DNA of 64,000 nt. Source: Microcella flavibacter (GTDB taxonomy: Bacteria; Actinomycetota; Actinomycetes; Actinomycetales; Microbacteriaceae). The stretch covers positions 2,542,001 to 2,606,000 of the forward strand of contig NZ_CP051299.1 in NCBI RefSeq assembly GCF_012530535.1, read 5' to 3'. Position 1 is the stretch's first letter. Each line of letters starts with the position of its first letter. Positions 19,041-26,884 of the stretch are shown here, in pieces. The position numbers were made by a program, and so were the translations under genes. The notes under the pieces were generated by a model. That model saw nothing but the letters and a program-made list of their open reading frames with translations, made no database searches and was not told where the DNA came from.

Positions 19041-20909
19041 CTACTTCTTGTCCTTGTCGTCCTCGTCGTCCACGATCTCGGCGTCGACGACGTCGTCATC
19101 GTCCTTCGCGCCGGTGGAGCCCTCGGCGCCCTCCGCGCTCGCGTCGGCGGCCGCGGCCTGCGAGGAGGCGTAGATGGCCTCGCCGAGCTTCGACTGCGAG
19201 GCGTTGAGCGCGTCGAACGCGGTCTTCACGGCCGCGTCGTCGTCACCCGCGAGCGCCGTCTTGAGGGCATCCACATCGGCCTGCACCTCGCCCTTGACGT
19301 CGTCGGGCAGCGAGGCCTCGTTCTCCTTGATGAGCTTGTCGATCGAGTAGGCGAGCTGCTCGGCGTTGTTGCGCACCTCGGCCGCCTCGCGGCGCTGCTT
19401 GTCCTCCGCCGCGTGCTCCTCGGCCTCGCGCACCATGCGCTCGATGTCCTCCTTGCCGAGCGACGAGCCGCCCGTGATGGTCATCGACTGCTCCTTGCCG
19501 GTGCCCTTGTCCTTCGCCGAGACGTGCACGATGCCGTTCGCGTCGATGTCGAAGGTGACCTCCACCTGAGGGATGCCGCGGGGGGCCGGCGCGATGCCGG
19601 TGAGCTCGAAGGTGCCGAGGTTCTTGTTGTCGCGGGTGAACTCGCGCTCGCCCTGGAAGACCTGGATCGCGACCGAGGGCTGGTTGTCGTCGGCCGTGGT
19701 GAAGGTCTCGCTGCGCTTGGTCGGGATGGCCGTGTTGCGCTCGATGAGCTTCGTCATGATGCCGCCCTTGGTCTCGATGCCGAGGCTCAGGGGGGTGACG
19801 TCGATGAGCAGCACGTCCTTGCGCTCGCCCTTCAGCACGCCGGCCTGCAGGGCGGCGCCCACGGCGACGACCTCGTCGGGGTTCACGCTCTTGTTGGGCT
19901 CCTTGCCGCCGGTGAGCTTCTTGACGAGCTCGGTGACGGCGGGCATGCGGGTCGAGCCGCCGACGAGCACGACGTGCGCGATGTCGGAGACCTTGACGCC
20001 GGCCTCGCGGATGACGTCGTCGAAGGGCTTCTTGGTGCGGTCGAGCAGGTCGCTCGTGAGCTCCTCGAACTTGGCGCGGGTGAGCGACTCGTCGAGGTTC
20101 GCCGGGCCGTTCTCGGTGAGCGAGAGGTAGGGCAGCTGGATGTTCGTGCTCGTCGAGCCCGAGAGCTCCTTCTTCGCCTGCTCGGCGGCCTCCTTGAGGC
20201 GCTGCTTGGCGATCTTGTCGTTCGAGACGTCGACGCCGGTCGAGTCCTTGAAGCGCTTGATCAGGTAGTCGACGACGCGGGAATCCCAGTCGTCGCCGCC
20301 GAGGCGGTTGTCACCGGCGGTCGAGCGCACCTGGATGGTCGAGAAGTCGTCGTCCTTGCCCACCTCGAGCAGGCTGACGTCGAAGGTTCCGCCACCGAGG
20401 TCGAAGACGAGGATGAGCTCGTCCTCCCTGCCCTTGTCGAGGCCGTAGGCGAGCGCGGCCGCGGTGGGCTCGTTGATGATGCGCAGCACGTTGAGGCCCG
20501 AGATCTCGCCGGCCTCCTTGGTGGCCTGGCGCTCGGCGTCGTTGAAGTACGCGGGCACGGTGATGACGGCGTCGGTCACCGGCTCGCCGAGGTACTGCTC
20601 GGCGTCGCGCTTGAGCTTGGCGAGGATGCGGGCCGAGATCTCCTGCGGGGTGTAGTTCTTGTCGTCCACCGCCTGCTTCCAGTCGGTGCCCATGTGGCGC
20701 TTGACGCTCGCGATGGTGCGGTCGACGTTGGTGACGGCCTGGCGCTTGGCGGTCTCGCCGACGAGCACCTCGCCGTCCTTCGTGAAGGCGACGACGGAGG
20801 GGGTGGTGCGGAAGCCCTCGGCGTTCGCGATGACGGTGGGCTCACCGCCTTCGAGGACGGAGACGACGGAGTTGGTGGTTCCGAGGTCGATACCGACGGC
20901 ACGAGCCAT
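19041..20909 (-). CDS. dnaK: Molecular chaperone DnaK (Hsp70)
   Basis: A 622-residue Hsp70. [13 protein letters not shown] starts the ATPase domain, with the phosphate loop [17 protein letters not shown] and VGGSTRMP further on. The linker ([15 protein letters not shown]) is typical, followed by the beta-sandwich and helical lid and an acidic C-terminal tail rich in Asp. The start is ATG at 20909 with AGAAGGAG 7 nt upstream. It heads dnaK-grpE-dnaJ-hspR-methyltransferase. Its promoter region carries two HAIR-like boxes. Confidence 0.97.
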   Translation of the reverse strand: MARAVGIDLGTTNSVVSVLEGGEPTVIANAEGFRTTPSVVAFTKDGEVLVGETAKRQAVTNVDRTIASVKRHMGTDWKQAVDDKNYTPQEISARILAKLKRDAEQYLGEPVTDAVITVPAYFNDAERQATKEAGEISGLNVLRIINEPTAAALAYGLDKGREDELILVFDLGGGTFDVSLLEVGKDDDFSTIQVRSTAGDNRLGGDDWDSRVVDYLIKRFKDSTGVDVSNDKIAKQRLKEAAEQAKKELSGSTSTNIQLPYLSLTENGPANLDESLTRAKFEELTSDLLDRTKKPFDDVIREAGVKVSDIAHVVLVGGSTRMPAVTELVKKLTGGKEPNKSVNPDEVVAVGAALQAGVLKGERKDVLLIDVTPLSLGIETKGGIMTKLIERNTAIPTKRSETFTTADDNQPSVAIQVFQGEREFTRDNKNLGTFELTGIAPAPRGIPQVEVTFDIDANGIVHVSAKDKGTGKEQSMTITGGSSLGKEDIERMVREAEEHAAEDKQRREAAEVRNNAEQLAYSIDKLIKENEASLPDDVKGEVQADVDALKTALAGDDDAAVKTAFDALNASQSKLGEAIYASSQAAAADASAEGAEGSTGAKDDDDVVDAEIVDDEDDKDKK

Positions 20910-20943
20910 GAGATTGCTCCTTCTAAGATCGGGGGCGCGGCAA

Positions 20944-20964
20944 CTTGAGCCGCGCAGTATCAAG
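20944..20964 (-). promoter_or_regulatory. HAIR-like box 1 at the dnaK promoter
   Basis: On the plus strand the arms are CTTGAGC and TATCAAG around 7 nt. The first arm matches the HAIR consensus and the second is degenerate. It overlaps the proposed -10 hexamer (20963-20968), so bound HspR would block the promoter. Confidence 0.6.
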
Positions 20965-20991
20965 TTTCCCGACCCGCTCGATGCGTGTCAA
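20963..20991 (-). promoter_or_regulatory. Proposed dnaK promoter
   Basis: On the minus strand a perfect -35 TTGACA (20986-20991) is followed after 17 nt by GAAACT (20963-20968), which has the A and T of a -10 box. The dnaK start lies 54 nt further on. The HAIR-like boxes flank or overlap this promoter on both sides. Confidence 0.6.
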
Positions 20992-21006
20992 GTCGAGGGG
21001 CGGAAA

Positions 21007-21027
21007 CTTGAGCGGCATCGACTCAAT
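21007..21027 (-). promoter_or_regulatory. HAIR-like box 2 upstream of dnaK
   Basis: Arms CTTGAGC and ACTCAAT around 7 nt differ from the HAIR consensus by two bases. It lies just upstream of the dnaK -35 element and 56 bp before the divergent UMF1 transporter start, so it could affect both genes. Confidence 0.75.
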
Positions 21028-21082
21028 TCCCAGGTGCGCGTCGTGCTACCGGCTGTTCACCGCCCGCGGGTACCGTGAGCCC

Positions 21083-22540
21083 ATGAGCCCCGAGCCCACC
21101 GACGACGGCGTCGGCCGCGTTCCGCCCGTCCCGCGCGTCTCCAACACCCGTGCCGTCGGCACCATCGGGCAGGCGACCCTGACCGATACGCCCGTGCCGA
21201 AGAGCATGGTGCGGGCCTGGGCGCTGTGGGACTGGGGCTCGGCATCCTTCAACGCCGTCGTCACCACCTTCGTCTTCAGCACCTACCTGGCCAGCTCGCT
21301 CTTCATCGATCCGGCGATCGTCGCGGCCGCCGGTGAGAACGAGCGGGATGCTGCGCTCGTCGCCGCGGAGGCCGCCAACACGACCGTCATCTCGGGGGCG
21401 CTCACGATCGCGGGGGTGCTGATCGCCCTGCTCGCGCCCATCCTCGGACAGCGCTCCGACGGATCGGGGCGCCGCAAGTTCTGGCTCGCCATCAACACGG
21501 GCCTCGTCGTGCTGGCGATGCTCGCCATGTTCTTCGTGGCCCCCGTGCCCGCGTACCTGTACCTCGGGGCCGCGCTGCTGGCGATCGGCAACATCTTCTT
21601 CGAGTTCGCGAGCGTCAACTACAACGCGATGCTCGTGCAGGTCTCGACCCCGGCGACCGTCGGCCGCGTCTCGGGCTTCGGCTGGGGCATGGGGTACGTG
21701 GGCGGCATCGTGCTGCTGATCATCCTGCTGGTGCTGTTCATCCAGAGCTTCGGCAGCGAGACGGGCAACGGGCTGCTCAACGTGCCCTTCGGCGCCGACG
21801 GCGGGGCGCTCGACATCCGCCTCGCGATCGTCGTCTCCGCGATCTGGTTCGCGATCTTCGCCATCCCGGTGCTGCGGAAGGTGCCCGAGATCCCCCGTCA
21901 GGAGCGCGCGAACAACGTCTCCTTCTTCGGCAGCTACGCGAATCTCTGGCGCACGGTGCGCACCCTCGCGAAGAAGAGCCCGAACGTGCTGCTCTTCCTG
22001 CTCGCGAGCGCCGTCTTCCGCGACGGCCTCGCCGCGGTCTTCACCTTCGGCGCCATCATCGCGGCGCAGGTCTTCGGGTTCACCTCGGCCGAGGTCATCT
22101 ACTTCGCCGTCGCCGCGAACGTCTTCGCCGGCATCGGCACCTTCATCGGCGGCTGGATCGACGACCGCTTCGGCGCGAAGCGCGTCATCATCGGCGCGCT
22201 CATCGGGCTCATCATCGCCGGCTCGGCGGTGCTGTTCATCGGCGACGCGAAGACGGGCTTCTGGATCGCCGGGCTGTTCCTCACGCTCTTCGTCGGCCCG
22301 GTGCAGGCCGCGAGCCGCTCCTTCCTCGCCCGCATCACGCCTCCCGGCCGCGAGGGCGAGATCTTCGGCCTCTACGCCACGACCGGCCGCGCCGTGTCGT
22401 TCCTCGCCCCCGGGCTCTTCAGCCTCTTCGTCGCCACCACCGGCGACACCCGCTTCGGCATCATCGGCATCGTGCTCGTGCTGCTCGCCGGCCTGCTGCT
22501 CATGCTGCCGGTCAAGGCGAAGCAGAGCGTCATCGAGTAA
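21083..22540 (+). CDS. MFS transporter of the UMF1 (Atg22-like) family
   Basis: A 485-residue membrane protein with about 11-12 hydrophobic segments. AWALWDWGSASFNAVVTTFVFSTYL after a 40-residue hydrophilic tail is the signature of the UMF1/Atg22-like family. LGQRSDGSGRRKFW is the loop 2-3 motif, and GGWIDDRFGAKRV its repeat in the second half. Atg22 in yeast exports amino acids from the vacuole; bacterial members are uncharacterised, so the substrate is open. The start at 21083 follows TACCGT by exactly 6 nt and excludes a longer frame reaching into the HAIR boxes. Confidence 0.85.
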   Translation: MSPEPTDDGVGRVPPVPRVSNTRAVGTIGQATLTDTPVPKSMVRAWALWDWGSASFNAVVTTFVFSTYLASSLFIDPAIVAAAGENERDAALVAAEAANTTVISGALTIAGVLIALLAPILGQRSDGSGRRKFWLAINTGLVVLAMLAMFFVAPVPAYLYLGAALLAIGNIFFEFASVNYNAMLVQVSTPATVGRVSGFGWGMGYVGGIVLLIILLVLFIQSFGSETGNGLLNVPFGADGGALDIRLAIVVSAIWFAIFAIPVLRKVPEIPRQERANNVSFFGSYANLWRTVRTLAKKSPNVLLFLLASAVFRDGLAAVFTFGAIIAAQVFGFTSAEVIYFAVAANVFAGIGTFIGGWIDDRFGAKRVIIGALIGLIIAGSAVLFIGDAKTGFWIAGLFLTLFVGPVQAASRSFLARITPPGREGEIFGLYATTGRAVSFLAPGLFSLFVATTGDTRFGIIGIVLVLLAGLLLMLPVKAKQSVIE

Positions 22541-22719
22541 GCGCGCGGCCGCGGGCCGGCGGCGGGCGGGCGGCGGCCGCGCTGCACGCCGGGCGAGGTG
22601 GGCGCGCTGGGCGTGCGGCACGCTCGGCGCAGTCGGCGTGAGGCGCGGTTCGAACACGACGACCGCGACGAGGCGCTCTCGATTGCCCACGGTGGGCACT
22701 CGACATTCACCGTCGAGCT

Positions 22720-22778
22720 CCTTCCACTCTGCAGGATCTTCGCGAGGATACGTCGTTGACGTCCTGCAGAGTGGAAGG
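22720..22778. repeat. Perfect 17-bp inverted repeat with 25-nt spacer
   Basis: The left arm CCTTCCACTCTGCAGGA (22720-22736) is the exact reverse complement of 22762-22778. Arms, spacing and the location between convergent genes fit a large terminator, a REP-like dispersed element or the ends of a miniature inverted-repeat element. There is no run of T after the stem. Confidence 0.8.
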
Positions 22779-22901
22779 GCCGAAGGTGTTGTGGCCGCAC
22801 CGGTCGCCGAAGCTGGGGCGCACGGGGGGCACGGGGCGCCGCCGGGCCGGCCGCACGCCACAGCACCCCCGCAGCGCGCCGCGCGGCGAGCGCGACCGGC
22901 G

Positions 22902-22933
22902 CCGCGGGTCGGCGGGGCCGCGGGTCGGCGGGG
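22902..22933. repeat. Two tandem copies of a 16-bp unit
   Basis: CCGCGGGTCGGCGGGG occurs twice in direct tandem just after the 3' end of the GNAT-AAA+ gene. It is probably slippage in GC-rich DNA. Confidence 0.8.
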
Positions 22934-22938
22934 CCGCG

Positions 22939-24246
22939 TCAGGTGCGCGCGAGCGCCGCGATGTCCTCGCGGAACTCGAACGCCTCCGTCGACGACACCG
23001 TCGCCCGCGTGCGGTCGATCGCCGCGAGGTAGTCCGCCGTCGACGGCCCCGTGAGAGCCCCCGCCGGGCCGTCCGCCCACTCGACGGAGGCGACCCCGAA
23101 GACCGACTGCTCCAGCGCCGCCTGCGAGGCCGAGCGAGCGGCGAACTCGATGTCGGCGGGCGAGTAGCCGTCGGTCCGCGCGACGAGCAGCGCGAGGTCG
23201 ATCGACGCCGCGGCCTGCTCGGGGATGTAGCGGCCCCAGATGGCCTCGCGCGCGGCGGCGTCGGGGAGTCCGATCGGGATGACGTAGTCGAAGCGTCCGT
23301 GGCGCAGGAAGGCGGCATCCAGCGCTCGGATGAAATTGGTCGCGCAGATCAGCAGGCGGCCCGGGGAGTCGCGGAAGGCCGGGATGATCTTCAGCAGCTC
23401 GTTCGTGACGCCCTGCATGGCCGAGGGCGGCTCGCCGCCGCGCTGGCCCGCGATCTCCTCCACCTCGTCGATGAAGACGATGACGTGATCGAGCTCGGCG
23501 ATGCGCGTGAACGTCTCGCGCAGCCCGCCCGCGAGCCCCTGCGGGCCGTGCGCCAGCCGCGAGGGGAACACCTCGACGAACGGCCACTGCAGCCGCGAGG
23601 CCACCGCCTTCGCGAACGTCGTCTTGCCGGTGCCGGGAGGGCCGAACAGCACGATCGACCGCGGCGCCTGCACGCCGAAGCGGTCGGCGAGGCCCGGGTC
23701 GGCGAGCGGCAGCACGAGGCGCCGCTCCAGCAGCTCCTTCTCGGTCTGCATCCCCGCGATCGACCCCCACAGATCACGGGGCAGGATGCGCCCGCCGAGG
23801 TCGCGCAGCACCGCCAGCTCGCGCTGCTTCACCGGGATCTCGCGCTCGAAGTAGCTGAGGTGCGCCCGATCGGCGAAGCCGGCGCGAGTCAGGGCGCCGA
23901 TCTGCTGCTGCTCGTCGGGCACCAGGATCGACAGCTTCGTCAGGCCGTGCGGGGCCATGCCCTGCTCGAGCGCCGCGAGCAGCTTGCCCGCGATGCCCGA
24001 GCCGCGGGCGGGGGCCGTGACGGCGAGGAAGACGATCCAGCCCTGGTCGTGTGCGGCGCGCGCGACGGCGACGCCGAGCACCCGATCGCCGTCCACCGCG
24101 ACCACCGCGTGGTCCTTCTCGCACGAGGCGAGCACCTCGGCGAGCGCGTAGACCGGCTCGACCCCCTCGGTGCGCACCTCGTCCCACAGCCGCAGCACGG
24201 CATCCATGTCGGCGGGCTGGTAGTCGCGCAGGCGCATCGAGGTCAT
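22939..24246 (-). CDS. Fusion of GNAT acetyltransferase domain with a Cdc48/FtsH-like AAA+ ATPase
   Basis: 435 residues. Residues 1-137 form a GNAT fold: MRLRDYQPADMDAVLRLWDEV, VVAVDGDRVLGVAVARAAHDQGWIVFLAV, the acetyl-CoA loop ARGSGIAGKLL (80-90), and ALTRAGFADRAHLSYFERE. Residues 160-400 form a classical AAA+ module: Walker A GPPGTGKT (202-209), Walker B VIVFIDEVEE, sensor 1 CATN, the second region of homology RHGRFDYVIPIGLPDAAAREAIW, and a helical lid (GYSPADIEFAARSAS). Both halves keep their key residues, so an ATP-driven remodeller joined to an acetyltransferase is likely. A -10-like CACGAT lies 5 nt before the ATG. The substrate is unknown. Confidence 0.85.
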   Translation of the reverse strand: MTSMRLRDYQPADMDAVLRLWDEVRTEGVEPVYALAEVLASCEKDHAVVAVDGDRVLGVAVARAAHDQGWIVFLAVTAPARGSGIAGKLLAALEQGMAPHGLTKLSILVPDEQQQIGALTRAGFADRAHLSYFEREIPVKQRELAVLRDLGGRILPRDLWGSIAGMQTEKELLERRLVLPLADPGLADRFGVQAPRSIVLFGPPGTGKTTFAKAVASRLQWPFVEVFPSRLAHGPQGLAGGLRETFTRIAELDHVIVFIDEVEEIAGQRGGEPPSAMQGVTNELLKIIPAFRDSPGRLLICATNFIRALDAAFLRHGRFDYVIPIGLPDAAAREAIWGRYIPEQAAASIDLALLVARTDGYSPADIEFAARSASQAALEQSVFGVASVEWADGPAGALTGPSTADYLAAIDRTRATVSSTEAFEFREDIAALART

Positions 24247-24317
24247 GGCGCATCGTGGCAGGGGATGCTGATGACCGGTCGGCGCTCCGCTGGGATTCCG
24301 CCCCCAGCCGCGGTGCG

Positions 24318-24464
24318 CCCTCGCTCGAGCGCCTCGCCCCGCTCGGCATCGCGCGCGTCTCGTTCGGTCCGCAGGTGCTCGGGCTCACCCTCGCGCACCT
24401 CGGTGCGGCCGCGGCGCAGCTCACGGCGCGGGGCGAGTACCCGGCGGGGCCGGCCGCGCGGTAG
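24318..24464 (+). pseudogene. C-terminal remnant of an isocitrate lyase/PEP mutase-family gene
   Basis: About 48 codons reading PSLERLAPLGIARVSFGPQV and on to GEYPAGPAAR, then a stop. The pattern of leucine-rich helix, LGIARVSFGP, Ala-rich helix and GEYP resembles the C-terminal end of PEP mutase/isocitrate lyase-family proteins. No start codon, barrel core or active-site motif (KKCGH-like) is present upstream, where the GNAT-AAA+ gene lies on the other strand. It is best read as the surviving 3' end of a deleted gene. Confidence 0.5.
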
Positions 24465-24510
24465 GAGCTGTATCGGCGGGCGACCAGACACGGTCGGCGA
24501 GAATGAGCGG

Positions 24511-25011
24511 GTGAGCATCCCGTACCCCGATGACGTCGACGAGGGCGACTCCGACGGCGTACGCCCCGGCTGGCAGCCCGACCCCGAGCGACCCGGTTAC
24601 GAGCGGTGGTTCGACGGCTCGGACCTCATCGGGCCCGCCGAGAAGGAGCCCGGCCCGTTCTCGGCGTTCAGCCCCGCGGTCACCCGGTCGATGCGGCCGG
24701 GGCCGAACCGGGATGCGGCTCGCGCGCGGGCGAGCATCATCGCGGTGCTGCTGGGCTTCGTGCTGCAGCAGTTCGCGGCGGCGAGAGCGCTGCCGGTTCC
24801 CGGGCTCGAGCCGACCGGCGTCGTGCTGCTCGCCCTGATGATCTCGGCCAGTGCCGCCATCATCACCGCCGTCTTCGCCGCGCGGGCGCTGCGGCGGGCG
24901 CCCCGGCTCGGCGGGCGCGGCATCAGCTCGCTCGCGCTCGGCATCGCCGTCGTGCTCGGCCTCGCGCCCGTGCTGCTGCTCGTCGCGATCGCCGTCGGCG
25001 GCGGACTGTAG
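24511..25011 (+). CDS. Small membrane protein with DUF2510-like N-terminus
   Basis: A 166-residue protein. The stretch RPGWQPDPERPGYERWFDGSDL resembles the DUF2510 motif (PGWYPDP...RWWDG) that opens many actinobacterial membrane proteins. Three hydrophobic segments follow, near residues 70-95, 98-120 and 138-162. The start is GTG with GAGAAT exactly 6 nt upstream. The function is not known. Confidence 0.65.
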   Translation: MSIPYPDDVDEGDSDGVRPGWQPDPERPGYERWFDGSDLIGPAEKEPGPFSAFSPAVTRSMRPGPNRDAARARASIIAVLLGFVLQQFAAARALPVPGLEPTGVVLLALMISASAAIITAVFAARALRRAPRLGGRGISSLALGIAVVLGLAPVLLLVAIAVGGGL

Positions 25012-25033
25012 CCCGCGCCGACGGCATCGGGGC

Positions 25034-26884
25034 TCAGCGCAGCCGCACCACCGCGGCCGACCAGGCGGGCAGCACGAGCCGGCTCACGCCGACCGCGTCG
25101 TCCGCGGCGAGCATGATCTTCGACGAGGTCGCCAGCAGCAGGCGCTCGCCCGCCTCGCGCTTCCAGTCGAACTCGGCCGGCTCGTCGAAGGCGACGCAGA
25201 CGGCGACGAGACCCGCGGCGTGGTCGGTGAGCCCGGCGCCCCGGCGCATCTCGAACGCCGTCGGCGGAGCATCCGCTGACGGACCGGTCGTCGTCGCCGC
25301 GGTGTGGGCGAAGCGGGCGTCGGTGAGCTCGGGCGACTCGCGCCGCAGCTTGATGAGGGCCCGGTGCAGGCGGAACAGGCGCGCGTGCTCGTCGCCCTCG
25401 AGCTCGCTCCAGTCGAGGCGCGAGTTCTCGAACGTCGAGAGCGCCTGCGGGTCGGGCACGACCGACTCGTCCCAGCCCATCTTCACGAACTCGGCGAGCC
25501 GGCCCTCCGCCGTCGCCCTGCCGAGCTCGGGCTCGGGGTGCGACGTGAAGAACTGCCAGGGCGTCGTCGCGCCCCACTCCTCGCCCATGAAGAGCATGGG
25601 CGTGAACGGGGTGGTGAGGTTGAGCACCGCGGTGACGGCGAGCCGGTCGGCGGTGAGGCCCTGCGAGAGCCGGTCGCCCGCGGCGCGGTTGCCGATCTGG
25701 TCGTGGTCCTGCGCGAACGTCACCAGCCTCCAGGTCGGCACCTCGGCCGGGATGGGCTTGCCGTGCTCGCGCTCGCGGAACGAGGAGTACGTGCCGGCGT
25801 GGAAGAACCCGCCGGTCGTGGTCGTGCGCAGGGCATCCCGCGTCGCGAAATCGGCGTAATAGCCCGCCGACTCGCCCGAGACGGCCGCGTGCATCGCGTG
25901 GTGGTGGTCGTCGCTCCACTGCGCGGTGAGGCCGTAGCCGCCCGCCTCGCGGGGCAGGATGAGCGTCGGGTCGTTGAGGTCGCTCTCGGCGATGAGCGTC
26001 AGCGGCCGGCCGAGGTGCGCCGAGCGGGCATCGGTCTCCTCCGCCATCGACTGCAGGATGTGCACGGGGCTCTCGTCGACGAGCGCGTGCACGGCGTCGA
26101 GGCGCAGGCCGTCGACGTGGAAGTCCTCGAACCACATCGCGAGGTTGTCGAGCACGTAGCGCCGCACCTCGGGGTGGGCGACGTTCACCGAGTCGCCCCA
26201 GGTGTTCGCCGTCCCTTCGCGCAGGTACGGGCCGTACAGCGGCAGGTAGTTGCCGCTGGGGCCGAGGTGGTTGTAGACGACGTCCTGCACGACCGCGAGG
26301 CCGCGCGTGTGGCAGGCGTCGACGAAGCGGCGGTAGCCCTCGGGCCCGCCGTACTGCTCGTGCACGGTGAACCACAGCACGCCGTCGTAGCCCCAGTTGT
26401 GCGTGCCGTTGAACCCGTTGACCGGCAGCACCTCGACCATGTCGACGCCGAGCTCGACCAGGTGGTCGAGGCGGGCGATCGCGCCGTCGAAGGTGCCCTC
26501 GGGCGAGTAGGTGCCGATGTGCATCTCGTAGATGACGGCGCCGGCGAGCTGCCGGCCCTGCCACCCCTCGTCGAGCCAGGCGAAGGCGGCGGGCTCATCG
26601 AGCGCGCTGAGCCCGTGCACGCCCTCGGGCTGGCGGCGCGAGCGGGGGTCGGGGCGGGGATGCTCGTCCCCATCGATGAGGAACCCGTAGCGGTCGCCCG
26701 GCTCGAGCGTCCCCTCGGCGACCCACCAGTCGTCGTCGCCGCGGGTCATCGGCACGCGGTCGACGACCTCGGATCGCACGCGGTGCAGCGCGAGCTCGCC
26801 GGCGCGCGGCGCCCAGACGCGGGCGTCGCGCGCGGTGCGCTCGTTGCTCGGCTCGGTCGGCTCGGTCGTGGTCTCGAACGTCAT
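25034..26884 (-). CDS. treZ: Malto-oligosyltrehalose trehalohydrolase TreZ
   Basis: A 616-residue GH13 enzyme that cuts trehalose off maltooligosyl-trehalose. The N-terminal carbohydrate-binding region (VWAPRAGELALHRV) is typical. The barrel motifs are DVVYNHLGPSGNYLPLYGPY, GLRLDAVHAL (nucleophile Asp), LIAESDLNDP (acid Glu) and TFAQDHDQIGNRA. The ATG overlaps the treY stop by 4 bp (26881-26884). An in-frame extension far upstream runs antisense-like through treY and is not used. It is the last gene of treX-treY-treZ. Confidence 0.95.
   Translation of the reverse strand: MTFETTTEPTEPSNERTARDARVWAPRAGELALHRVRSEVVDRVPMTRGDDDWWVAEGTLEPGDRYGFLIDGDEHPRPDPRSRRQPEGVHGLSALDEPAAFAWLDEGWQGRQLAGAVIYEMHIGTYSPEGTFDGAIARLDHLVELGVDMVEVLPVNGFNGTHNWGYDGVLWFTVHEQYGGPEGYRRFVDACHTRGLAVVQDVVYNHLGPSGNYLPLYGPYLREGTANTWGDSVNVAHPEVRRYVLDNLAMWFEDFHVDGLRLDAVHALVDESPVHILQSMAEETDARSAHLGRPLTLIAESDLNDPTLILPREAGGYGLTAQWSDDHHHAMHAAVSGESAGYYADFATRDALRTTTTGGFFHAGTYSSFREREHGKPIPAEVPTWRLVTFAQDHDQIGNRAAGDRLSQGLTADRLAVTAVLNLTTPFTPMLFMGEEWGATTPWQFFTSHPEPELGRATAEGRLAEFVKMGWDESVVPDPQALSTFENSRLDWSELEGDEHARLFRLHRALIKLRRESPELTDARFAHTAATTTGPSADAPPTAFEMRRGAGLTDHAAGLVAVCVAFDEPAEFDWKREAGERLLLATSSKIMLAADDAVGVSRLVLPAWSAAVVRLR

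Larger units (their letters stand above)
22541..22938. other. 398-bp non-coding gap between convergent genes, rich in inverted repeats
   Basis: No credible gene is seen. The gap holds a 13-bp palindrome (GCCCACGGTGGGC, 22685-22697), a short CTCGAC/GTCGAG hairpin (22699-22717), a perfect 17-bp inverted repeat (22720-22778) and a 16-bp tandem duplication (22902-22933). Confidence 0.6.
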
